Shown: positions 25,343 to 32,115 of the stretch, piece by piece
How positions within the stretch are numbered: the first letter of the stretch is position 1
How the letters are laid out: each line of letters starts with the position of its first letter
Origin: a virus
Direction: 5' to 3' (one strand)
Length of the DNA stretch: 35,739 nt
Virus record (IMG/VR): IMGVR_UViG_3300009180_000112
Span: 1 to 35,739 of that record
Program-made: the position numbers and the translations under genes
The notes under the pieces: model-generated
Database searches by the model: none
What the model was told of the DNA's origin: nothing
What the model saw: only the letters and a program-made list of their open reading frames with translations

Positions 25343-25840
25343 ATGGCAGATATTCTATCCTTCGATAAGATGTTCTATACGAACTTCGAACCAAAAATGA
25401 AAAATCGCTACATCATGGAGCTGACTGATACGTCAATCCCATCGTTTGTAGTGAGTGCAGCAAATAGACCAACAATCCAATTTGAGACTGTAAAATTAGA
25501 CCACATCAACGTTTATAGAAAGTTGAAAGGTAAAGGTGAGTGGCAAGATTTGGAGATTACTCTGTATGACCCAATCGTACCATCAGCAGCTCAAGCGGTA
25601 ATGGAGTGGGTTCGTTTATCACACGAATCAATCACTGGTAGAGATGGATATGCAGAAATGTATAAAAAAGATATCGATTTTTACTTATTAGGACCTGTGG
25701 GTGATAAGGTTGAACAATGGAAATTGAAAGGTGCATTTATCTCTCAAGCAAACTTCGGAGATTTAGCATATAGTACAACTAACGAACCTGTAACAATTAC
25801 ATTAACATTAACTTACGATTACGCAATCTTAGAATTCTAA
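25343..25840 (+). CDS. gp19: Tail tube protein (T4 gp19 family), 165 aa
   Basis: Polymerises into hexameric rings forming the inner tail tube through which DNA passes. Length is near that of T4 gp19 (163). Typical features are the start ILSFDKMFYTNFEPKMKNRY, SFVVSAANRPTIQFETVKLD, the WQDLEITLYDPIVPSAAQAV segment with WVRLSHESITGRDGYAEMYK, and the C-terminal strand TTNEPVTITLTLTYDYAILE. It sits between the sheath and chaperone genes as in other myoviruses. Codon use is enriched in C-ending codons as in the sheath, fitting its copy number. It is flanked by an ATATTTATA motif and a strong terminator. Confidence 0.95.
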   Translation: MADILSFDKMFYTNFEPKMKNRYIMELTDTSIPSFVVSAANRPTIQFETVKLDHINVYRKLKGKGEWQDLEITLYDPIVPSAAQAVMEWVRLSHESITGRDGYAEMYKKDIDFYLLGPVGDKVEQWKLKGAFISQANFGDLAYSTTNEPVTITLTLTYDYAILEF

Positions 25841-25858
25841 TCAAAAAGATATAAAAAT

Positions 25859-25887
25859 AAGGGGATTTCAAAAGAATCCCCTTTTTT
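25859..25887 (+). terminator. Strong rho-independent terminator after the tube gene
   Basis: A perfect 9-bp stem AAGGGGATT / AATCCCCTT with a 7-nt loop TCAAAAG, followed by a T-run (25882-25887). It begins 18 bp after the tube stop. The strongest terminator in the window. Confidence 0.88.
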
Positions 25888-25913
25888 ATGCTTTCTAATT
25901 TTTTAAAAAGTAT

Positions 25914-25922
25914 GTATTTATA
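25914..25922 (+). promoter_or_regulatory. Late-promoter-like motif variant GTATTTATA
   Basis: One-base variant of the motif, ending 28 nt before the ATG at 25950 and directly downstream of the tube terminator, where a new promoter is needed. Confidence 0.45.
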
Positions 25923-25949
25923 TATACAAACTTAAAACAAAGTAACGTT

Positions 25950-26711
25950 ATGAACGAAAAGGAATACGATTTTCCAACCGAAGTGTTGGACTTACCATCT
26001 GGCGGTAAGATATATCCAAAAGAAAGCCCATTATCATCTGGTAGAATTACAATTAAATTGATGACAGCAAAAGAAGAAGATATTCTTTCTTCTACAAACC
26101 TTATTAAAAAGGGTGTTGTATTAGATAAATTGTTTGAATCTATTATAGTTGATAAGGTAAACCCAAATGATATTATAATTGGTGATAAAAATGCTATTAT
26201 ATTGGCAACTAGAGTATTAGGTTATGGACCTGATTATGAATTTCAATTTTATTCATCAAAGAAAAATGATTATGTTAGTGTTAAAATGGATTTGACACAA
26301 ATTAAAACAAAAGAAATTGATTTATCTTTGTTCAATAATAAAAATGAATTTGAATACACCACTAAATACGGTAAGAACAAAATAGTATTTAAAATTCTTA
26401 CACATGGTGATGAGCATGAAATAGATAGAGAAGTAGATGCACTTAAGAAAATAAACAAAGATGTATCATCTGATATTACAACTCGTTTGAGATATATGAT
26501 TAAATCGGTTGATGGTAACGCTGAAGTTGGTCATATTACTAGATTTGTTAATAATATGAGAGCTATGGATAGTAGAGCATTTAGAGAATATGTTAAGAAT
26601 ATATCACCAGACATGAATATGACTTATACTCATACACATGAGGATGGTGAGGTGGAGGAGGCGCCTATTTCTCTTGGAGTAAACTTTTTTTGGCCTAGCA
26701 CCGGGTCATAG
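25950..26711 (+). CDS. Tail assembly chaperone, short (zero-frame) product, gp26-like, 253 aa
   Basis: The zero-frame product of a frameshift gene. DLPSGGKIYPKESPLSSGRI, IKLMTAKEEDILSSTNLIKK, the stretch from GVVLDKLFESIIVDKVNP through IIGDKNAIILATRVLGYGP, and the acidic middle (HGDEHEIDREVDALKKINK) match the T4 baseplate gp26 family found across T4-like phages. Position between tube and tape measure is where tailed phages encode the chaperone pair that coats the tape measure. The zero-frame end NFFWPSTGS follows a T7 run and stops at TAG 26709-26711. The ATG follows CAAAGTAACGTT, similar to the leader of the giant fibre. The overlapping long product is listed separately. Confidence 0.8.
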   Translation: MNEKEYDFPTEVLDLPSGGKIYPKESPLSSGRITIKLMTAKEEDILSSTNLIKKGVVLDKLFESIIVDKVNPNDIIIGDKNAIILATRVLGYGPDYEFQFYSSKKNDYVSVKMDLTQIKTKEIDLSLFNNKNEFEYTTKYGKNKIVFKILTHGDEHEIDREVDALKKINKDVSSDITTRLRYMIKSVDGNAEVGHITRFVNNMRAMDSRAFREYVKNISPDMNMTYTHTHEDGEVEEAPISLGVNFFWPSTGS

Positions 26712-26910
26712 TATCCAATTACATACGCAGATTTTTGATATGGTTCACTATGGTAATGGATTTACAGTTATGGAATTGTATCAAATGCCAACAAGATTGA
26801 GAATATTTTATTATAATAAGTTGGCTGAAGCAAAAAAGAAAGAAAACGAACAAATAGAAAAATCAAATAAAGCATCATCTGCGGCATCAAAAGTTAGGGT
26901 TAATCGATAA
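25950..26910 (+). CDS. Tail assembly chaperone, long product by +1 (or -2) ribosomal frameshift, about 319 aa
   Basis: The first 247 codons are read in frame to the TTT at 26688-26690. A +1 shift then continues at GGC 26692 for 72 more codons to TAA 26908-26910. The added sequence is clearly protein-like: GLAPGHSIQLHTQIFDMVHY, GNGFTVMELYQMPTRLRIFY, then a charged helix (NKLAEAKKKENEQIEK). The MP-x-RL-R-x-FY pattern with a basic/acidic helix fits the gpT-like half of tail assembly chaperones (T4 gp51 region by position). The +1 frame is closed by TAA at 26680-26682, so the shift must happen between 26683 and 26711, exactly where the T7 run lies. This long product would bind tape measure and recruit tube subunits. 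Frame logic is seen directly; function is by analogy. Confidence 0.75.
26685..26691 (+). promoter_or_regulatory. Probable programmed frameshift site (T7 run)
   Basis: Zero frame reads AAC TTT TTT TGG. The Phe-tRNA on the second TTT can slide one base forward and still pair with TTT, or two bases back and still pair with TTT; both lead to the downstream frame. The following zero-frame codon TGG may be slow. A -1 shift would hit TAG at once, so it is excluded. Confidence 0.65.
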
Positions 26911-26924
26911 TCCTAACTTTTTTT
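26889..26924 (+). terminator. Terminator overlapping the end of the long chaperone frame
   Basis: A perfect 10-bp stem AAAAGTTAGG / CCTAACTTTT with a 13-nt loop containing TTA/TAA, then a T-run to 26924. The stop codon of the frameshifted product lies in its loop, so translation of the long form runs into the hairpin. Confidence 0.75.
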
Positions 26925-26933
26925 ATTTATAGG

Positions 26934-26942
26934 ATATTTATA
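26934..26942 (+). promoter_or_regulatory. Late-promoter-like motif ATATTTATA for the tape-measure/baseplate block
   Basis: Exact 9-mer ending 21 nt before the ATG at 26963, directly after a terminator. A near copy, TTATTTATA, overlaps the terminator tail at 26923-26931. No comparable copy was seen in the short gaps between the following genes, so 26963-35506 is probably one operon. Confidence 0.5.
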
Positions 26943-26962
26943 GATGTTAAAGTATAATCAAT

Positions 26963-27205
26963 ATGGCAAAGTACAAAATAAAGAAAGAAAACCTAAATGA
27001 ATTTTGGGGATTATTTGGTAAAAAGAAACCACAATCATTACAACAAGTGATAGATAGTGATCCTGTTTTGAATAAATTGGATGATGAATTGTATGATATT
27101 AATAGAAATTATATTCCAAAATTACAAAAAATAAAAGATAATGATGCTGAAAGTTGGAAACAACTTGTTAAATACGGCTTGGTAGACCCTAAAGATTTCA
27201 AATAA
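26963..27205 (+). CDS. Small conserved hypothetical protein upstream of the tape measure (80 aa)
   Basis: A basic, mostly helical protein: MAKYKIKKENLNEFWGLFGK, KKPQSLQQVIDSDPVLNKLD, then YIPKLQKIKDNDAESWKQLV. Small proteins with an EFWG-F-GKKK start are common just before tape-measure genes in T4-like aquatic phages, as far as I recall. Function is unknown; position suggests tail assembly. It is first in its transcript, 15 bp upstream of the tape-measure gene. Confidence 0.6.
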   Translation: MAKYKIKKENLNEFWGLFGKKKPQSLQQVIDSDPVLNKLDDELYDINRNYIPKLQKIKDNDAESWKQLVKYGLVDPKDFK

Positions 27206-27220
27206 TTTTCATTAAAATAG

Positions 27221-29611
27221 ATGGCAACCAATAATAAACTTACTCCAGAAGAACAACAGGAACTGAACGGACTTTTGTCGGAAGAATCCCGTATTAGGGA
27301 AAGAATTGCCGAACAAAATAAAAAAGCAGCAACTTCAAGTGGTAGAGAGAAGCAAAATTTAGAAGATTTAATTGAGCAAGAAGAAATAAGACTCAAATTA
27401 TCAAATGACAGAATTTCTAAATTAAAAAAAATACAAGAAGCTGCCGAATATGAAGTTAATGCATATCAATCATTATCCTCTTTGGGTAAGGGTATTAAAA
27501 AACAAATAGATGGTAAGGTAACAGCTACTAGCTCCTTAACAAATGTTACAAATCATTTAGTTAAGTTAAAACAGCAAGAAGTTGAAGCTTCGGATGAAGA
27601 AGCTTCTGTATTGGCGAAAAGAAGGGAAACCTTGGAAGGAATTGTACAAAAAACAGTTGATATGGCTAAGGAAGTTGATTCCCACCATTCTCATAGTTTA
27701 AGTGCAACTCAAAAATTAGAAAAATTTCAAAAAAGTATAGCACATCTAACGGCCGAAGAAAAAGAAGAAGCGCAAAAATTGTATCTAATAACTACTAAAT
27801 TAGAAAAAAAGGCAGAAAGATTAAAAGCATTACATGAAATGCAACATGAAGTTTTACACCATATGCCAGAACCAATAATGAAAGCAGCTGGATTTGCTGG
27901 AGACATGATAAAGAATTTTGGTAAAGGTGTATTACTTGCCGGTCTTTTAACCGCCGCTTTAATGGCTGGTGTGCATGCATTTTTAGAAATGGATGAGGCA
28001 TCTGCAAAGTATAAAGAGAATACGGGCTTTACTAATAACATGACCAAAGAAATTGACAAAACAGTACATCATACTGCTATGGAATATAGAAAGATGGGTG
28101 TTACTGTGGCAGATGCATATGAGGCACAAAACCAATTGGCAAATTCTCAAAGTGATATGTTCCACTTTGCACAAGGTACTACCGATGCGTTATCTCTTAT
28201 GAAAGCAACAATGGGTATTACCGCAGTTGATTCAGCAAAAGTACAGGCATCCTTTGAACAAATCGGTGGATTATCTGAAGCCACTGCTGCTAATACTCAA
28301 ATGATGGCAGCTAAATTAGCAGAAGGAGTTGGTGTATCTGCTTCTGAAATGTTTGCCGATATGTCAAAAAGTGCTGGAGTTCTTTCTAAGCACATGAAAG
28401 GTAATGTACAACTATTCATACAATCTGCTGTAAAGGCTAAAATGTTAGGTACTTCATTAGAAGATACGGCAAAAATAGCTGATAAATTACTTAACTTTGA
28501 ATCTGGTATTGAAGATGAATTAGTAGCAGCAACTATGGTTGGTGGTAAATTCAATCTTAGTAGAGCTAGAGCATTAGCATATGAAGGTAAGATTGTTGAA
28601 GCAAATGAAGCAACTTTAGATGCAATTGAACAAAGTGGAGATTTTTCAAAGCAAGATTATTTCACAAAAATGCAATTGGCTAAAGCAGCCGGTATGGAAG
28701 TGGAAGAAATTGAAAAACAAATAGGTATCAGAGATAAGTTGGGAAAAATGAGTGGTGATACTTTAAAAAATGCAAAAGCACTTATAGAGTCTGGAGTTGA
28801 TATCAGTCAAATGGATGATGAGAAATTAAAAAAACAAGCAGAACAATTTTCACATCAACAAAAGATTACTAGTCAAATGGATGAATTTAAAAATTCTATT
28901 GCCGGTTCGGTTGAACAAATTGGTGGAAGAATGTTACCTGCGTTTCAAGCTATGATGCCTATTTTAGTTGCTATGGCTGATATATTTGGATTAATTGGTG
29001 ATGGTATAAAATTAATGCAAGAAAACCAAGCTGCATTTATAATAGGTACTATTTTATTGGGAACATTAACAGCTGCACTTATGATAGCTAAATTTAGACA
29101 ATTGGCTTTGGAAAAGAAAATAAGAAATGCACAAGCAGAACAATTGGGAGTTGGTTTGGCCAACGCTTCAACTGGTATTATGGGTTCGTTAGCTAAAGTT
29201 CCTTTTGGATTGGGTATTCCAGTAGCATTAGGTCTTATTGCTGGTTTAGCTGCATTGATATATAGTTTTACATCTAAAAAAGGAGATGACGTTGTTTCGG
29301 AAGGTGGATATGGAAGTAGAACTTTAATGGGACCTGAAGGAGCAATTCAATTAAATAATAAAGATACAGTAATAGCTGGTACTGATTTATTTTCAAACCA
29401 ATCTAAAGGACAATCACAATCCGCACCCGCAGTATCCGCAATTGCTTCATCTAACAATAATATGATTGGAGCATTGATTAGTGAATTTAGAGGTGTTAGG
29501 TCGGATATGGCAAGTGGTAAGATTGGAGTTTATATGGATAACGATAAAGTTACGGCAAATGTAACCAATACTATGGATACTAGTACTAGAAATAAATTCG
29601 CATTACAATAA
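27221..29611 (+). CDS. Tail tape measure protein (796 aa)
   Basis: Sets tail length, and in other phages leaves the tail during infection. Residues 1-210 are charged, Gln/Lys/Glu-rich helices with coiled-coil character. There are three hydrophobic stretches at about 233-255 (GKGVLLAGLLTAALMAGVHA), 604-626 (AAFIIGTILLGTLTAALMIA) and 662-684 (FGLGIPVALGLIAGLAALIY). Between them is a long helical body with Met/Ala-rich segments. The C-terminal motif GPEGAIQLNNKDTVIAGTDL (about 704-724) is the PEG-x-I-x-L-N-x-K-D box seen at tape-measure ends in many myoviruses. It is located right after the frameshifted chaperone. The ATG gives the first natural helix. Confidence 0.87.
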   Translation: MATNNKLTPEEQQELNGLLSEESRIRERIAEQNKKAATSSGREKQNLEDLIEQEEIRLKLSNDRISKLKKIQEAAEYEVNAYQSLSSLGKGIKKQIDGKVTATSSLTNVTNHLVKLKQQEVEASDEEASVLAKRRETLEGIVQKTVDMAKEVDSHHSHSLSATQKLEKFQKSIAHLTAEEKEEAQKLYLITTKLEKKAERLKALHEMQHEVLHHMPEPIMKAAGFAGDMIKNFGKGVLLAGLLTAALMAGVHAFLEMDEASAKYKENTGFTNNMTKEIDKTVHHTAMEYRKMGVTVADAYEAQNQLANSQSDMFHFAQGTTDALSLMKATMGITAVDSAKVQASFEQIGGLSEATAANTQMMAAKLAEGVGVSASEMFADMSKSAGVLSKHMKGNVQLFIQSAVKAKMLGTSLEDTAKIADKLLNFESGIEDELVAATMVGGKFNLSRARALAYEGKIVEANEATLDAIEQSGDFSKQDYFTKMQLAKAAGMEVEEIEKQIGIRDKLGKMSGDTLKNAKALIESGVDISQMDDEKLKKQAEQFSHQQKITSQMDEFKNSIAGSVEQIGGRMLPAFQAMMPILVAMADIFGLIGDGIKLMQENQAAFIIGTILLGTLTAALMIAKFRQLALEKKIRNAQAEQLGVGLANASTGIMGSLAKVPFGLGIPVALGLIAGLAALIYSFTSKKGDDVVSEGGYGSRTLMGPEGAIQLNNKDTVIAGTDLFSNQSKGQSQSAPAVSAIASSNNNMIGALISEFRGVRSDMASGKIGVYMDNDKVTANVTNTMDTSTRNKFALQ

Positions 29612-29622
29612 AAAATAATTAA

Positions 29623-31815
29623 ATGCCAACTTTAGAAGAATTATTTAGAAGTAAGAAATACGATAGATTGGAGAATAAAACTCCAGAGGAAGCATTTGCG
29701 GTAAGAAATAGTAAAGATATACAAATTTCAACAACAAGTCCTCTTTTAAATGCCACTGCAGTTGCATTGATAAATAAAGAAAGAGCAGGTAAAGCTGCTG
29801 ATAGATATAGTGAGACTAGAATTGAAAGTGAACTAATAGGTTTACTTCCATTTACAAATTACGCAGAACCTGTTTTATATGGTACTGATATTTTAAGAAT
29901 AACATCACAACAAACTTCTTTAGGTGAAGCTATGAAAGCTGGAACTGGTGGTAGAGGTTTATCTGCAACAGCAGCTAGAGTTGTTGGTGATACTATTGGT
30001 TCGGCTGTACAATTTGGTGGTTCTAAATTATTAGGAGTACCATCTACATTTAACGCAAAAACAGCAATTACAAAAGCTGGAGCAGCTATAAAAAATACAT
30101 TAGGTTCATTATTTCCAGATGTTTTAATACCATCTAAAATTGTTGCAAGTCCTGTATTTACAGCAAAAGTTCCTGGCTTCAATGAAGAATATAGAGTTCA
30201 TGAAAATTTAGCAAATCTAAAAAACTTTTCGGCCGGCACTAAAGTTGCATCATTTTTAGCAAAAAATGCAACTGGAGCTCCTGACCAAATTAAAAGAGCA
30301 GTATCAGGACAACTTCTTAATATAGCACAACAACAAACACAAAAATTTGTATCAAAACAAGTAGTTAAATTATTATCTAAAGGTGGTGATAAGGCACAGC
30401 AATTAGCTAAAGAACTACAACAAAGTCAGGTACCAAATGTTAGATGGTCATCTTTGAAAAAATATACTGATGTTGTAAAGAGTGAAAGACAGTTTGGTAA
30501 ACCACCATTGAATTTTGCGAATCAAACATATGTAACACCTGATAATGATACAGCAGATAGATTTGACCTTTCAACAAAATATTCAATTGAATTTAGTGGA
30601 GAATTGGATGAGCAAAAAAGAGGTAAGTTAAGATTTTTAAAAGAAAAAAATCAAGTAGAATCCGAATATAATGGTGAAGATGGGGTTTACAAATATTCGG
30701 ACATACCAAGAACTCAAAATAGAGCATTATATGGTATGTTTGATAATAATAATAGTAGAGCTGATTTATTCAATAACGTAAAACCTTATAGTGTTACTGA
30801 CGAAATTTCAAAAGGTAAAAAAGCAGAGGATAGATATGATGAATTAGATTATGTACCACTAAAATTTGTATCAGTAGCAACGGCAACTGCTGTAAATTTC
30901 AGAGGTACTATAACAGGTCTTAGTGAGCAATTCTCTCCATCTTGGGATAGTAGTAGATTTATAGGTTCTCCATTTAATTTTTACACATATCAAAGTATAG
31001 AAAGAACTGTTCAATTTACATTTAAAGTATTTTCATTAAATGGTAGAGAGCACAAAACAAATTGGGAAAGGCTTGGTTATTTATCATCTTTATGCTATCC
31101 ACAAGAATATATGAATACAACCGGCGCAATAACTGCACCATTTTTAAAATTCACATTAGGGGATATGTATAGAAATAAAGAATGTTTTATTGAAAACATG
31201 TCTTACAATATTGATGATAATTATCCGTGGGAAGTTGGACTTAATGATAAAACTTTACAAAATTATAGATTACCTATGATTGTGGAAGTTACAATGACAT
31301 TGAAATTTATTGAAGCTAAATCAAATACACATAGTTTTGTTACTGGTTCAAATGGTAAATTAGATGCAACTTCACTTGGTACAAAAATGTATGGATTTAC
31401 ATTTAATCCAAACGATGCATCTAGACAAAATGATGCAAAATATAGAAGTATTACGGGAACATCAACAAATAAAGCTGATGCACAAGTTGAACCATTAAAA
31501 CCAAAATCAGAAACAGATAATCAGGAACAAGGAGACCCATATCCACAGGATTCATCACCACAGGCATTGGATATTCAAAAGCAATTTAAATTACAAAAAG
31601 CTCAAATATTCCATACACCATTAGGGCAGAATAAAGCAAGGCAAGTTTATCAACAAAAGAAAACTCGTAAATTATATTTTGGTGATGGTACTCCTTATAC
31701 TGGTCTTGGTTCTAAAAATGCTGGACCAGATTTAAGACCTGATTTATTTGATAACACAAATTTACCGGGAGCTCCCAGAAATCCAAATGGTATTGATACA
31801 ACTAATATAGTATAA
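29623..31815 (+). CDS. Baseplate tube cap/initiator-like protein (730 aa; T4 gp48/gp54 position)
   Basis: The conserved core lies at about 412-565: YVPLKFVSVATATAVNFRGT, SEQFSPSWDSSRFIGSPFNF, RTVQFTFKVFSLN, then PFLKFTLGDMYRNKECFIEN, SYNIDDNYPWEVG and YRLPMIVEVTMTLKFIE. This fold occurs in tail-hub/tube-initiator proteins of contractile phages that share the layout with LysM-bearing XkdP-type proteins. The N-terminal part (1-280) is Ala/Lys-rich with a hydrophobic Gly-rich patch (GRGLSATAARVVGDTIGSAV). The tail (about 600-730) is polar and Pro/Gln-rich. It begins 11 bp after the tape-measure gene and ends 1 bp before the gp53-like gene. The exact T4 equivalent is uncertain. Confidence 0.65.
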   Translation: MPTLEELFRSKKYDRLENKTPEEAFAVRNSKDIQISTTSPLLNATAVALINKERAGKAADRYSETRIESELIGLLPFTNYAEPVLYGTDILRITSQQTSLGEAMKAGTGGRGLSATAARVVGDTIGSAVQFGGSKLLGVPSTFNAKTAITKAGAAIKNTLGSLFPDVLIPSKIVASPVFTAKVPGFNEEYRVHENLANLKNFSAGTKVASFLAKNATGAPDQIKRAVSGQLLNIAQQQTQKFVSKQVVKLLSKGGDKAQQLAKELQQSQVPNVRWSSLKKYTDVVKSERQFGKPPLNFANQTYVTPDNDTADRFDLSTKYSIEFSGELDEQKRGKLRFLKEKNQVESEYNGEDGVYKYSDIPRTQNRALYGMFDNNNSRADLFNNVKPYSVTDEISKGKKAEDRYDELDYVPLKFVSVATATAVNFRGTITGLSEQFSPSWDSSRFIGSPFNFYTYQSIERTVQFTFKVFSLNGREHKTNWERLGYLSSLCYPQEYMNTTGAITAPFLKFTLGDMYRNKECFIENMSYNIDDNYPWEVGLNDKTLQNYRLPMIVEVTMTLKFIEAKSNTHSFVTGSNGKLDATSLGTKMYGFTFNPNDASRQNDAKYRSITGTSTNKADAQVEPLKPKSETDNQEQGDPYPQDSSPQALDIQKQFKLQKAQIFHTPLGQNKARQVYQQKKTRKLYFGDGTPYTGLGSKNAGPDLRPDLFDNTNLPGAPRNPNGIDTTNIV

Positions 31816-31816
31816 T

Positions 31817-32110
31817 ATGAGAAGTAGATATGAATCAAACGGAACTAAGAAAACCAAAGATGGTAGAATAGTTTATAAAGCAAAAAGATATCCAAATATA
31901 CCACTAAGAGAAAGTGATGTTTACATTGCTACTGAAACTGGTGATAGATTGGATACATTGGCTAATTATTTTTATGGACATTCAAATCTTTGGTGGATAA
32001 TAGCGGCAGCTAATAATATACATGATGCCAAATTTTCATTCCCAGATGGTACTGTTTTAAGAGTACCAACTCAGTATATTGAAATTGTAAATAATTATAC
32101 TAATATATAA
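31817..32110 (+). CDS. gp53: Baseplate wedge protein, gp53/LysM-like (97 aa)
   Basis: The core SDVYIATETGDRLDTLANYF, YGHSNLWWIIAAANNIHD and FPDGTVLRVPTQY is the LysM-like pattern (GD-x-L-x-x-LA-x-x-Y/FYG...LWWII-x-x-NN...G-x-x-LR-x-P) seen in T4 gp53-type wedge proteins and short tail LysM proteins. In T4, gp53 helps join wedges around the hub. At 97 residues it is much shorter than T4 gp53 (196), so only the core is present. It is tightly coupled to both neighbours (1-bp and 5-bp gaps). A hub-type LysM protein is the alternative. Confidence 0.68.
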   Translation: MRSRYESNGTKKTKDGRIVYKAKRYPNIPLRESDVYIATETGDRLDTLANYFYGHSNLWWIIAAANNIHDAKFSFPDGTVLRVPTQYIEIVNNYTNI

Positions 32111-32115
32111 ACCTC

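Noticed and set aside
26683-26711. Reading the chaperone gene as a pseudogene
   Set aside because: Both frames are intact and protein-like, the shift region is confined to a slippery T7 run, and the family and position predict a two-product gene. A one-base homopolymer error remains possible and is noted.
1101-26942. Standard T4 late promoters (TATAAATA)
   Set aside because: The motif appears as TATTTATA in the direction of transcription; TATAAATA would be on the minus strand, away from the genes. It is reported instead as a distinct candidate motif.
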